Origin: Clostridiales bacterium
Lineage (GTDB): Bacteria > Bacillota > Clostridia > Oscillospirales > CAG-272
Reading direction: 5' to 3'
Assembly (NCBI GenBank): GCA_003523225.1
Contig: DPGK01000035.1
Span: 7,995 to 16,951 of the forward strand
Length of the DNA stretch: 8,957 nt
Below are positions 1 through 5,760 of this stretch, piece after piece. Position numbers and translations under genes: made by a program. The notes beneath the pieces were generated by a model that was given only the letters and a program-made list of their open reading frames with translations, had not been told where the DNA came from and did no database searches. The first letter of the stretch is position 1; each line of letters starts with the position of its first letter.

Positions 1-141
1 TCCACCGCTATCGCGGTCCCCCTTCCTCCCGGAGGAAGGCTTTTGTGAGCCGTTCTTCTGCGGATGGTGGATTCGGGCTTCTGCCCGATTTGGCGCGGTG
101 GACTGCCACGCGCTATGCTTGCCCCGGACGCGAGCGTCGGG
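1..141. repeat. Hairpin-rich intergenic element, partial at left edge
   Basis: Consecutive inverted repeats fill this stretch: ACCGC/GCGGT (4-8/13-17), CCTTCCTCC/GGAGGAAGG (21-29/31-39), TCGGGC-type stem with loop TTCT (73-88), GCGCGGTGG/CCACGCGC (93-101/106-113, one bulge) and CCCGGACGC/GCGTCGGG (near 123-141, one bulge). TCCACC at 1-6 is also complementary to GGTGGA at 66-71 and 97-102. No convincing protein is encoded. Read on the minus strand, the left part (AAAAGCCTTCCTCC, then GGGGGACCGC and a GCGGTGG) resembles the structured dispersed repeats I remember from intergenic regions of gut Oscillospiraceae; that family link is from memory. The element is probably cut by the window edge. It could also hold a terminator for a gene to the left. 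Confidence 0.5.
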
Positions 142-191
142 AAAGTAAATAAGCTCAACCAATGTTAGAAAATTTCTCTCCAAATGAGTTA

Positions 192-219
192 TTGTCTTTA
201 AGCAACAATGTGCTATAAT
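192..219 (+). promoter_or_regulatory. Sigma-A-type promoter of the XRE regulator gene
   Basis: TTGTCT (192-197), 16 bp, then TATAAT (214-219), which is a perfect -10 preceded by TGC, giving an extended -10 (TGnTATAAT). Transcription should start near 226, which places the upstream in-frame ATG at 208 inside the promoter and supports the start at 265. Confidence 0.7.
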
Positions 220-264
220 AGTAATAGGATAAGCGCTGATCCAAAACAATTTGGAGGAACAACA

Positions 265-1077
265 ATGATTAAACTTGGAGAAAAAATAAAATCGTTAAGA
301 AATCAGAAAAACATATCTCAAGAAGTTTTGGCCAACTATCTTGGGGTATCTTTTCAAGCTGTTTCGAAATGGGAAAATGGAAATACAATGCCGGACGTGA
401 CTATGATTCCTGCTATTGCATCCTTCTTTGGCATTTCCACAGACGAGCTCTTTGATTTTAATCTATTTGAAATGGAAAAACAAGTTGAAGCAATCTGTCA
501 TGAAGCATATAAATACCGTTTCACCGATGGAGCAGAATCGGAACGTATTTTGCGCGAAGGCTTGCAGAGATTCCCCGGCAATGACATTATATTGAACAAT
601 CTGCTTTATACATTGGATTATCAAACGAGAGCAGATGAGGTAATCACTCTTTGCAAAACCCTCATTGAGTCTACCAAGGATGATTCCGTGAAATATGATG
701 CTTGTCGAATTCTTGCATCGTGCTATAAGGAAAACGGTCAGAATGATTTAGTCAAGCCCACCCTTGAACTCATCCCCGAAATTTATTTTTCTAAATTGGA
801 GTTAATGGCATCCCTTTTAGACGGAGAGGATAGCTATGAGGCGGCACAAAAGCAGAAAAATCTTTCCGCAGAGGATTTGATCGATATGCTGATTGTCGTG
901 GGTAAGCGTTTAAAAGAAAACGGTGAACTTGAAAAAGCCAATTCTCAATTCGGGATTGCACTAAAAGTAATGGATGCTTTTGAAGAAGATTTCATTGAAA
1001 ACAAATGGTTCAAAGCTACTGTTTATGAGTACACAAACGAACAACGAAAAGAAATTGAAACATTGCTCGCGGAATAA
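265..1077 (+). CDS. XRE-family transcriptional regulator with helical-repeat C-terminus
   Basis: A 270-residue cytoplasmic DNA-binding regulator. Residues about 4-63 form a Cro/C1-type helix-turn-helix: LGEKIKSLR, then ISQEVLANYLGVSFQAVSKW with the typical SFQAVSKWE recognition helix, and the closing pattern MPDVTMIPAIASFFGISTDELF. Residues about 70-270 are almost wholly helical with TPR-like stretches (for example residues 78-106 and 205-235), a sensor layout seen in many clostridial XRE proteins where the repeat binds a peptide or partner; the ligand here cannot be read. The start at 265 is chosen because GGAGG sits seven bases upstream (253-257), whereas the in-frame ATG at 208 overlaps the promoter. 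The gene stands alone, with its own promoter and terminator. It is visibly richer in AT-ending codons than the spoVAF and lipoprotein genes, so it may have been acquired. Family assignment is firm; target genes are unknown. Confidence 0.9.
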   Translation: MIKLGEKIKSLRNQKNISQEVLANYLGVSFQAVSKWENGNTMPDVTMIPAIASFFGISTDELFDFNLFEMEKQVEAICHEAYKYRFTDGAESERILREGLQRFPGNDIILNNLLYTLDYQTRADEVITLCKTLIESTKDDSVKYDACRILASCYKENGQNDLVKPTLELIPEIYFSKLELMASLLDGEDSYEAAQKQKNLSAEDLIDMLIVVGKRLKENGELEKANSQFGIALKVMDAFEEDFIENKWFKATVYEYTNEQRKEIETLLAE

Positions 1078-1083
1078 TTTTTT

Positions 1084-1110
1084 GCCCCGCCTCGTGCGGG
1101 GCTTTTCTTT
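1084..1110 (+). terminator. Rho-independent terminator of the XRE gene
   Basis: Perfect 7-bp stem GCCCCGC (1084-1090) / GCGGGGC (1096-1102) with loop CTCGT, followed by TTTTCTTT. It begins six bases after the stop codon. Confidence 0.92.
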
Positions 1111-1124
1111 GGTTTCTGCATATT

Positions 1125-1153
1125 AAAAAGCCACCACGAAAATCGTGGTGGCT
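1125..1153 (-). terminator. Rho-independent terminator of the rpsU-hinT transcript
   Basis: Perfect 11-bp stem AGCCACCACGA (1129-1139) / TCGTGGTGGCT (1143-1153) with a three-base loop. On the minus strand the stem runs into a U tract (complement of the A run at 1125-1129), so it ends leftward transcription about 115 bases after the hinT stop. With the terminator at 1084-1110 it insulates two convergent units. Confidence 0.88.
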
Positions 1154-1267
1154 GATTCCAATTTTACCGCTAATTTTGCAGAGCCTCTCGTGCGCTTACC
1201 TTTTCTACATTATTAATTATATAGCAACAACGGTTATATGCGGTGAGCGGGAAACAAGCCACATTCC

Positions 1268-1606
1268 TTATGCCATGCTCTCCGGCAGCTTTCTGCCGCC
1301 TACAAGATGAAAGTGCAGATGCTTTACCGACTGACATCCGTCCTCGCCGCAGTTTGTGATCACACGGTATCCGTTTGTAAGCCCGGCGGCAGCCGCAATC
1401 TTCGGTATTGCTTCAAATATGTGCGCCACGGCGGCGCTGTTTTCAGCGGTTATCTCATCAGCCGACGCAATATGCTCACGCGGCACAATAAGAATATGAA
1501 CCGGAGCCTGGGGGTTGATATCCTTGAAGGCGTAAACGTGATCATCTGAATAAACCTTGGCGGAGGGTATTTCCCCCGCGATTATTTTACAGAATAAGCA
1601 GTCCAT
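1268..1606 (-). CDS. hinT: HinT-type histidine triad (HIT) nucleotide-binding protein
   Basis: A 112-residue cytoplasmic HIT-superfamily protein. The catalytic triad motif HLHFHLVGGR lies at residues 96-105 (H96, H98, H100); DINPQAPVHILIVP (29-42) supplies the other conserved strand, with H37. Hint-branch proteins hydrolyse purine nucleoside phosphoramidates and acyl-adenylates such as aminoacyl-AMP; that is family knowledge. Length matches HinT (about 110-120). The N-terminal C3-L-F-C6, together with His residues, may bind a structural zinc as in some bacterial HIT proteins (inference). The start is supported by AAAGGAGT, the complement of 1613-1620, about six bases upstream. It follows rpsU by 74 bases, separated by a hairpin that may reduce readthrough, and probably depends on the rpsU promoter, since no other is evident. 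The physiological substrate is not readable. Confidence 0.93.
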   Translation of the reverse strand: MDCLFCKIIAGEIPSAKVYSDDHVYAFKDINPQAPVHILIVPREHIASADEITAENSAAVAHIFEAIPKIAAAAGLTNGYRVITNCGEDGCQSVKHLHFHLVGGRKLPESMA

Positions 1607-1632
1607 TTTTACACTCCTTTTTTAAAACAAAG

Positions 1633-1672
1633 CGGGAACGACACCGCCTGCGCAGCCTTCGTTCCCGTTTTT
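1633..1672 (-). terminator. Intercistronic hairpin between rpsU and hinT (attenuator or partial terminator)
   Basis: Perfect 9-bp stem CGGGAACGA (1633-1641) / TCGTTCCCG (1659-1667) with a 17-base loop holding the palindrome CTGCGCAG. On the minus strand it is followed by CTTTGTTTTAAAAAAGG, a broken U tract leading into the hinT ribosome binding site; on the plus strand by TTTTTATAT. No plus-strand gene ends here, so the likely role is partial termination or mRNA stabilisation after rpsU. Confidence 0.65.
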
Positions 1673-1680
1673 ATATCGGA

Positions 1681-1857
1681 TTATTTGTATTTGCGCTTTC
1701 TGGCGGCTTCGGATTTCTTCTTCCGCTTTACGCTGGGCTTTTCGTAATGCTCTCTCTTGCGAAGCTCGGTAAGGACGCCGGAACGAGCGCACTGACGTTT
1801 GAAACGACGAAGAGCGCTGTCAAGCGACTCGCCTTCTCTGACTTTTACTTCTGCCAT
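1681..1857 (-). CDS. rpsU: 30S ribosomal protein S21
   Basis: A 58-residue, very basic protein: begins [20 protein letters not shown], continues with [20 protein letters not shown] and ends in a Lys/Arg-rich tail ([15 protein letters not shown]). This is the full S21 family pattern at normal length. S21 sits on the platform of the small ribosomal subunit near the anti-Shine-Dalgarno sequence and assists initiation. The start follows GGGAGGG, the complement of 1865-1871, by about seven bases. An overlapping out-of-frame ATG two codons earlier (complement of 1859-1861) is not used, because only the chosen frame gives S21. It is the first gene after the near-consensus promoter at 1924-1952 and heads an rpsU-hinT unit. 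Confidence 0.96.
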   Translation of the reverse strand: MAEVKVREGESLDSALRRFKRQCARSGVLTELRKREHYEKPSVKRKKKSEAARKRKYK

Positions 1858-1923
1858 TCATTTTCCCTCCCTTCGCACGGACAACACGCCTATATGTGTG
1901 TCAAAAACCAATTAACATCAAAC

Positions 1924-1952
1924 ATTATACAACACAAAGCCCATCTTGTCAA
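1924..1952 (-). promoter_or_regulatory. Strong sigma-A promoter of rpsU-hinT
   Basis: On the minus strand TTGACA (complement of 1947-1952), exactly 17 bp, then TATAAT (complement of 1924-1929): both hexamers and the spacer are full consensus, as expected for a ribosomal protein gene. Transcription should start near 1917, giving a leader of about 60 bases. The promoter lies only about 50 bases after the spoVAF stop, with no clear terminator between them. Confidence 0.9.
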
Positions 1953-2003
1953 GAGATTTTTCTTATTTTTATATAACCCCGTGCAACTTTTTCTTTATAT
2001 CTG

Positions 2004-3443
2004 TCACTGCCGATCGCTGTGCTTTACATCCTTTTTCATCACGCGGAAAAACACCGCAAGACACGCCCTGCCGTCAAATGGTATAAGCGGGTAAAGATAA
2101 GAGTGATCTCCGTTTACCGTGCGGTTTGAAGCAAGCAGCATGAAAATTCCCACCGTTCCCGCAGCAAAGCCCCACCAACCGAAAGCGGCGGAAAGCAAAA
2201 GCAGTCCGATGCGCATGAATTTAAGCGCGTAGCCAAGCTCGTAGGAGCGCTGCGAGAAATTTGCTATTGCGACAAACGCCATATAAAGTATCACCTCGGG
2301 TATCAGCCAGCCGATATCGACGGCAAAATCGCCGAGGATCAGTCCGCCGACCACCGAAAGAGAGTTTGAAAGCATTGACGGCGTGTTCATAGACGCCATC
2401 TTGAGCCCGTCAACCACAAACTCAACTATAAGCAGCTGTGCCAGTATCGGAATACGCCCTGTTTCGGTCGGTATGACAAAGGCAAGCCAGCCGGGAACCG
2501 CCTGCGGGTAACGCAGAAGCAGGTACCATACAGGCACAAGGAAAAGCGTCATAAGGCATACGAGATGCCGCACGACCCTTAAAAAGCTGGCGGTAAGCGG
2601 CGGAAAATAATAGTCGTTTGTCTCCTGAACGAAGTCGAATATTGATGTGGGCAGCACCATTGCCTCGGGGGAGTTATCGACAAGTATCAGAACACTGCCC
2701 TCAAGAAGCTGCGCCGCGGCTGCGTCCGGTCTCTCAGTCGAGCGTATCTTCGGAAACGGGTTATACCAGCGCGTGCGTATCAGGCATTCCGCCAGCGACT
2801 CGTGTCCCAGTGTCAGTGAGTCAGTCTCGATACTCTCAAGACGACTTCTGATATTATCAACATAAGCCCGGTCGGCGCGCCCGTCCATGTAGCAGAGCAC
2901 CACGTCGGTTTTGGAGGCACTGCCTATCGAAAGATACTTCATAGTAAGGGAGGTGTCGCGTATACGACGCCGGATAAGCGCAGTGTTTGAGACAAGAGTT
3001 TCAACAAATCCGTCCCGTGAACCGCGCATAACACGGTCGTTTTCCGGCTCATTGGTTTCCCTCGCGGGATAGCTTCTGGAATCAATGATAATTCCCCACT
3101 CGCCGAATCTGCTGCCTATCATCAGCGACGCGCCCGCCAGCACCATTGAAAGCATGGTGTCAAGCGAGTCGGTCACATCCGTCTCTACATACGCCACATG
3201 CGCACGTGTGAAAGCGCGCGCACATTCGCCGCCGCTCTCCGCCCCCAGTCCGTCAAGAGACACAAGCGACAGCATGAGCTTCTGCATAACTGTATCCTTG
3301 ACAAAGCCGTCAATATAGTAAAGAGTCACCTCGTCGCGTCCGATACGAAGCGGCTTTTTTATCACATCAAAGTTTTCCTCCACACGCAGCAGCCTGTCAA
3401 GCTGCGCCGTGTTGTCGGCATAGATGTTTGAAAGTTTGCGCAT
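2004..3443 (-). CDS. spoVAF: Spore germination protein, GerA family, SpoVAF-like
   Basis: A 479-residue integral membrane protein of the GerA A-subunit family (B. subtilis SpoVAF is about 490). The soluble N-terminal half carries IIIDSRSYPAR (about 118-128) and the hallmark RGSRDGFVETL (about 140-150), then NTALIRRRIRD. The stretch NPFPKIRSTERPD plus LLEGSVLILVDNSP (about 228-260) matches what I recall of SpoVAF more closely than GerAA/GerBA. Hydrophobic segments follow near residues 290-310, 332-347, 361-380, 382-396 and 412-437, with NTPSMLS and RSYELGYALK between them and YPLIPFDGRA at the end. The family acts in the spore inner membrane; SpoVAF with FigP is reported to form an ion channel amplifying germination. 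The start at 3443 uses GAGG six bases upstream; an in-frame TTG at 3455 lacks a site. It sits 80 bases after hprK without spoVAC/D/E genes nearby. SpoVAF rather than another GerA paralogue is likely, not certain. Confidence 0.85.
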   Translation of the reverse strand: MRKLSNIYADNTAQLDRLLRVEENFDVIKKPLRIGRDEVTLYYIDGFVKDTVMQKLMLSLVSLDGLGAESGGECARAFTRAHVAYVETDVTDSLDTMLSMVLAGASLMIGSRFGEWGIIIDSRSYPARETNEPENDRVMRGSRDGFVETLVSNTALIRRRIRDTSLTMKYLSIGSASKTDVVLCYMDGRADRAYVDNIRSRLESIETDSLTLGHESLAECLIRTRWYNPFPKIRSTERPDAAAAQLLEGSVLILVDNSPEAMVLPTSIFDFVQETNDYYFPPLTASFLRVVRHLVCLMTLFLVPVWYLLLRYPQAVPGWLAFVIPTETGRIPILAQLLIVEFVVDGLKMASMNTPSMLSNSLSVVGGLILGDFAVDIGWLIPEVILYMAFVAIANFSQRSYELGYALKFMRIGLLLLSAAFGWWGFAAGTVGIFMLLASNRTVNGDHSYLYPLIPFDGRACLAVFFRVMKKDVKHSDRQ

Positions 3444-3487
3444 AATAAACCTCAATTTGCAAAGGATTCAGGTTTATTATGCGCAAA
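3435..3487. repeat. Perfect 18-bp inverted repeat enclosing the spoVAF start
   Basis: Arms TTTGCGCATAATAAACCT (3435-3452) and AGGTTTATTATGCGCAAA (3470-3487) are exact reverse complements, separated by 17 bases (3453-3469) that themselves hold TTTGCAAA. In hprK-spoVAF readthrough mRNA the stem would contain AGG of the Shine-Dalgarno sequence, the ATG at 3443 and codons 2-4 of spoVAF, hiding the initiation site. No U tract follows on either strand, so it is not a typical terminator. Confidence 0.9.
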
Positions 3488-3503
3488 ACAAATTATTATA
3501 TTC
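3475..3503 (-). promoter_or_regulatory. Candidate sigma-G/sigma-F (forespore) promoter of spoVAF
   Basis: On the minus strand GAATA (complement of 3499-3503), 17 bp, then CATAATA (complement of 3475-3481). This fits the Bacillus sigma-G pattern as I recall it (GHATR, 17-18 bp, CATWHTA) at every defined position. The -10 lies in the distal arm of the 18-bp inverted repeat, so mRNA would start in the loop near 3467-3469, about 25 bases before the ATG. Forespore control is what is known for spoVA genes. The motif is short, hence moderate confidence. Confidence 0.6.
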
Positions 3504-3523
3504 CGTGTAAGTACCGCAGAATG

Positions 3524-4459
3524 TCAGTCCTGTATGCCGATCATTCCCATCAGCTTCTTGTTGAATTCCTCAGCGGTGTTATAGCCCATCTTCTTCTGAC
3601 GGTTATTCATGGCGGCAATTTCAAGAATTATCGAAAGGTTCCGACCAGGCTTTACCGGGATCGTAATTGAAGGCAGGTCAATTCCAAGTATCTGCACGGT
3701 CTTTTCTTCAAGACCCAGGCGGTCGTACATCTTGCCGTGTATCCACTGCTCAAGATTGATAACGAGGTCTATGCGCTCGGTATCCTTGACCGCTCCCATA
3801 CCAAATAGCCGCCGCACGTCAACGATTCCGATACCGCGCAGCTCAATATAATGGCGTATGATCGCAGGAGCGCTTCCTATAAGCGTTTTTGCAGACACCC
3901 GCTTGATCTCCACCGCGTCGTCAGCAATAAGCCTGTGACCGCGTTTTACAAGCTCGATGGCAGTTTCGCTTTTTCCTACTCCGCTGTCACCGAGTATCAG
4001 AAGTCCCTCTCCGTAAACCTCCACAAGCACTCCGTGACGGGTTATGCGCGGGGCAAGTGACAGACTCAGTGACGCGATAAGCGCCGCCATGAGGTTGGAG
4101 GTCTTCTCCTTGGCTTTCAAAAGCGGCACTCCGCGCTTTTCAGCCTGATGCACCAGCTGTTCGAAAGGCTCAAGCCCCGAGGTCACAATGACTGCTACCG
4201 GACAGCGGTCAATAAAAGCATCAATGTGCCGGTGCCTCTCGTCATCATCCATTCCGGCAAGATAACAATGCTCGGCGTTGCCGATAAGCTGTATCCTTTC
4301 CGGCTCAAACAGCTCAAAAAATCCCGAAAGTGCAAGACCGGGGCGGTTCAGCTCTGTGGTTTTAACATATATTTCGGATGCCGGACGCGGCAAACACACC
4401 GGCTCGAAGGAGAATTCATCGATCAGACTTTGCAACGGTACGCTGTATTCTTCATCCAT
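3524..4459 (-). CDS. hprK: HPr kinase/phosphorylase
   Basis: A 311-residue cytoplasmic bifunctional enzyme, the normal Gram-positive length. It phosphorylates HPr of the sugar phosphotransferase system on Ser46 using ATP or pyrophosphate and removes that phosphate again, linking glycolytic state to catabolite repression through CcpA; this is family knowledge. An N-terminal domain (1-130) precedes the catalytic domain: RHGVLVEVYGEG (141-152) with conserved H142, Walker A GDSGVGKS (157-164), the acidic ADDAVEIKR (179-187), the family signature IELRGIGIVDVRRLFG (205-220), and a C-terminal KPGRN (270-274) in the region that contacts HPr. The start at 4459 follows AGG by nine bases (GCAGGTAATTGAAA); an in-frame TTG two codons earlier leaves too short a spacer. 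It is transcribed divergently from the lipoprotein gene and is followed after 80 bases by spoVAF. All key residues expected of an active enzyme are present. Confidence 0.96.
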   Translation of the reverse strand: MDEEYSVPLQSLIDEFSFEPVCLPRPASEIYVKTTELNRPGLALSGFFELFEPERIQLIGNAEHCYLAGMDDDERHRHIDAFIDRCPVAVIVTSGLEPFEQLVHQAEKRGVPLLKAKEKTSNLMAALIASLSLSLAPRITRHGVLVEVYGEGLLILGDSGVGKSETAIELVKRGHRLIADDAVEIKRVSAKTLIGSAPAIIRHYIELRGIGIVDVRRLFGMGAVKDTERIDLVINLEQWIHGKMYDRLGLEEKTVQILGIDLPSITIPVKPGRNLSIILEIAAMNNRQKKMGYNTAEEFNKKLMGMIGIQD

Positions 4460-4511
4460 TTTCAATTACCTGCTTTTTATTTATTCGTCGGTGGCGCTTT
4501 TACTGCCTATA

Positions 4512-4520
4512 AGTATATCA
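4512..4520 (-). promoter_or_regulatory. hprK: Candidate extended -10 promoter for hprK
   Basis: On the minus strand TGATATACT (complement of 4512-4520) gives TGn plus TATACT (five of six matches to TATAAT). No good -35 lies at 17 bp. It is about 52 bases upstream of the hprK start, in an AT-rich divergent intergenic region, and is the best candidate there. Confidence 0.45.
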
Positions 4521-4612
4521 CATATGAGGCATCAATGGAACTGTGTTTTGTGAATTTTTTTATTTTTGCGGAATTTTTTTATCTGCGCCGCACTGCGGAG
4601 AAAAAAAATTTA

Positions 4613-4633
4613 CGCGGGAACATAAAACCCGCG
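4613..4633. repeat. Hairpin in the leader region of the lipoprotein gene
   Basis: CGCGGG (4613-4618) / CCCGCG (4628-4633) with a nine-base AT-rich loop. On the minus strand the stem is followed by TAAATTTTTTTT, so it could stop antisense transcription running toward hprK; on the plus strand no U tract follows. A weaker stem CCGC/GCGG lies just before it (4588-4598). Confidence 0.5.
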
Positions 4634-4664
4634 CCGTATTCACAACAGCGTCACAAAGACGGAT

Positions 4665-4670
4665 TATAAT
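4665..4670 (+). promoter_or_regulatory. Candidate -10 for the lipoprotein operon
   Basis: A perfect TATAAT at 4665-4670, about 47 bases before the start codon. The best upstream hexamer, TTCACA at 4639-4644, is 20 bp away, longer than usual, so the promoter would be weak, activator-dependent or misassigned. Confidence 0.35.
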
Positions 4671-4716
4671 TGATATGCATTATTATAAATTTTGTCTGCG
4701 TATCAGGAGAAACGGA

Positions 4717-5760
4717 ATGAATATGAAAAAATTCGTCAAAGGCTTGTCGGCATTTCTCTGCCTTGTTTTTGCACTGTCCCTGCTTGGCTGCTCGCAAATG
4801 CGCCCGATAAAAAGCAAGGAGGGCGAGCTTGACGTAGTGGGAACTATAGGCAGGTTTGAAGTATACTACGAGGAGCTGAGGTACATCACCGTAAACTGCA
4901 AAAACGATATGGAGATAATCTACGGCATGAAGATCTGGGATGACCCCGCTACCGCAGAGCAGTACCGCGACGAGCTTTACGAGCGCGTAACTCTTGGGAT
5001 CGTCAGCGACTATTACGGCGTTCTCTCCCTTGCCGACCTGCTTTACTCGGAATCCGGCGGAGCAGACGCCATGCTTGAATCCACCGAGATACAAAACGCG
5101 GTACAGGATTCAATTGACGAAACTGTCGACGAGGCGGGCGGAAAGAGCGAATACCGCAAAGCGCTTGAGGACAATGCGCTGACCGATCATCTTTTCCGAT
5201 TCTATACAGCCATAGAAATTGTGGCAAACGAGCTTTTCTTCATCGCGCGCGACGACCTCGGACTGCTTGACGACAGCGACGAATACGCCGACGAGTATAT
5301 GCATTCCGACAAATTCATACGCACAAATCACGTATATCTCGAAGGAAAAACCGCAGAAAACCGTCAGCTTGCCGAGAGCATAGCCACACAGCTGAAGAAC
5401 AGCGACAATCCGGAGGCGGAGCTGATACTCCTCAAGGGCAGATACTGCGCCGACTGGAAGATGACCACCACACACGCATACTATTTTGCGCGCGGCAACT
5501 CCGGCTGCGGCGAAAGCTATGAGGACACCGCGTTTGCGCTAAAGGTTGGCGAGATCAGCGACGTAATCGAATCCGACACCGGATATTACGTTATCATGCG
5601 TCTTCCCAAAGAGGAGGATTATATGAAGGAATGCTTTGACGACTTCAAAACACAGATAATAGGAACAGACTTCAATGATTCGATCGAAGCCAAACGCGCC
5701 GAGATGACCTTTACCGCAAACGAGTACGGCGCATCAATTGATCTGGTAAGCCTTACATGA
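4717..5760 (+). CDS. Lipoprotein with parvulin-like (PrsA/SurA-type) peptidyl-prolyl isomerase domain
   Basis: A 347-residue exported lipoprotein. The signal peptide MNMKKFVKGLSAFL... ends in a lipobox LLGC with C25 as the lipidated cysteine. Residues about 40-195 form a helical region resembling SurA_N/PrsA N-lobes; residues about 199-298 look like a parvulin-type domain: IRTNHVYLEGKTAENRQLAE (HILV-like first strand), then a helix, ALKVGEISDVIESDTGYYVI (274-293), which matches the conserved end of parvulin domains, and MRLPKEE. Such proteins help fold secreted proteins on the outer face of the membrane; the activity is inferred, and the central part (240-270, Cys-rich, SGCGESYED) departs from consensus, so it may be a chaperone without isomerase activity. 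The start at 4717 has AGGAG seven bases upstream (4705-4709); a longer in-frame reading from 4543 would put the signal peptide in the interior. Its TGA overlaps the next ATG (ATGA), so the pair is translationally coupled. Confidence 0.82.
   Translation: MNMKKFVKGLSAFLCLVFALSLLGCSQMRPIKSKEGELDVVGTIGRFEVYYEELRYITVNCKNDMEIIYGMKIWDDPATAEQYRDELYERVTLGIVSDYYGVLSLADLLYSESGGADAMLESTEIQNAVQDSIDETVDEAGGKSEYRKALEDNALTDHLFRFYTAIEIVANELFFIARDDLGLLDDSDEYADEYMHSDKFIRTNHVYLEGKTAENRQLAESIATQLKNSDNPEAELILLKGRYCADWKMTTTHAYYFARGNSGCGESYEDTAFALKVGEISDVIESDTGYYVIMRLPKEEDYMKECFDDFKTQIIGTDFNDSIEAKRAEMTFTANEYGASIDLVSLT

Noticed and set aside
208..264. Upstream in-frame start for the XRE gene
   Set aside because: The ATG lies next to the -10 box, before the likely transcription start, and the added residues do not look like part of the HTH domain.
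1747..2094. 115-codon plus-strand frame across rpsU
   Set aside because: Antisense to rpsU and the spoVAF end and runs through the rpsU promoter; the conserved S21 protein on the minus strand explains the sequence.
3479..3670. 63-codon plus-strand frame with a good ribosome binding site
   Set aside because: Its start context is an automatic mirror of the spoVAF start in the inverted repeat, and the body is antisense to the hprK C-terminus; the protein shows no family pattern. Kept only as part of a finding.
4543..4716. N-terminal extension of the lipoprotein reading frame
   Set aside because: It would bury the signal peptide and lipobox inside the protein, has no ribosome binding site, and overlaps the TATAAT at 4665. 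The ATG at 4717 with AGGAG is far better.
4651..5094. 147-codon minus-strand frame
   Set aside because: Entirely antisense to the lipoprotein N-terminal half; no promoter, ribosome binding site or domain pattern.
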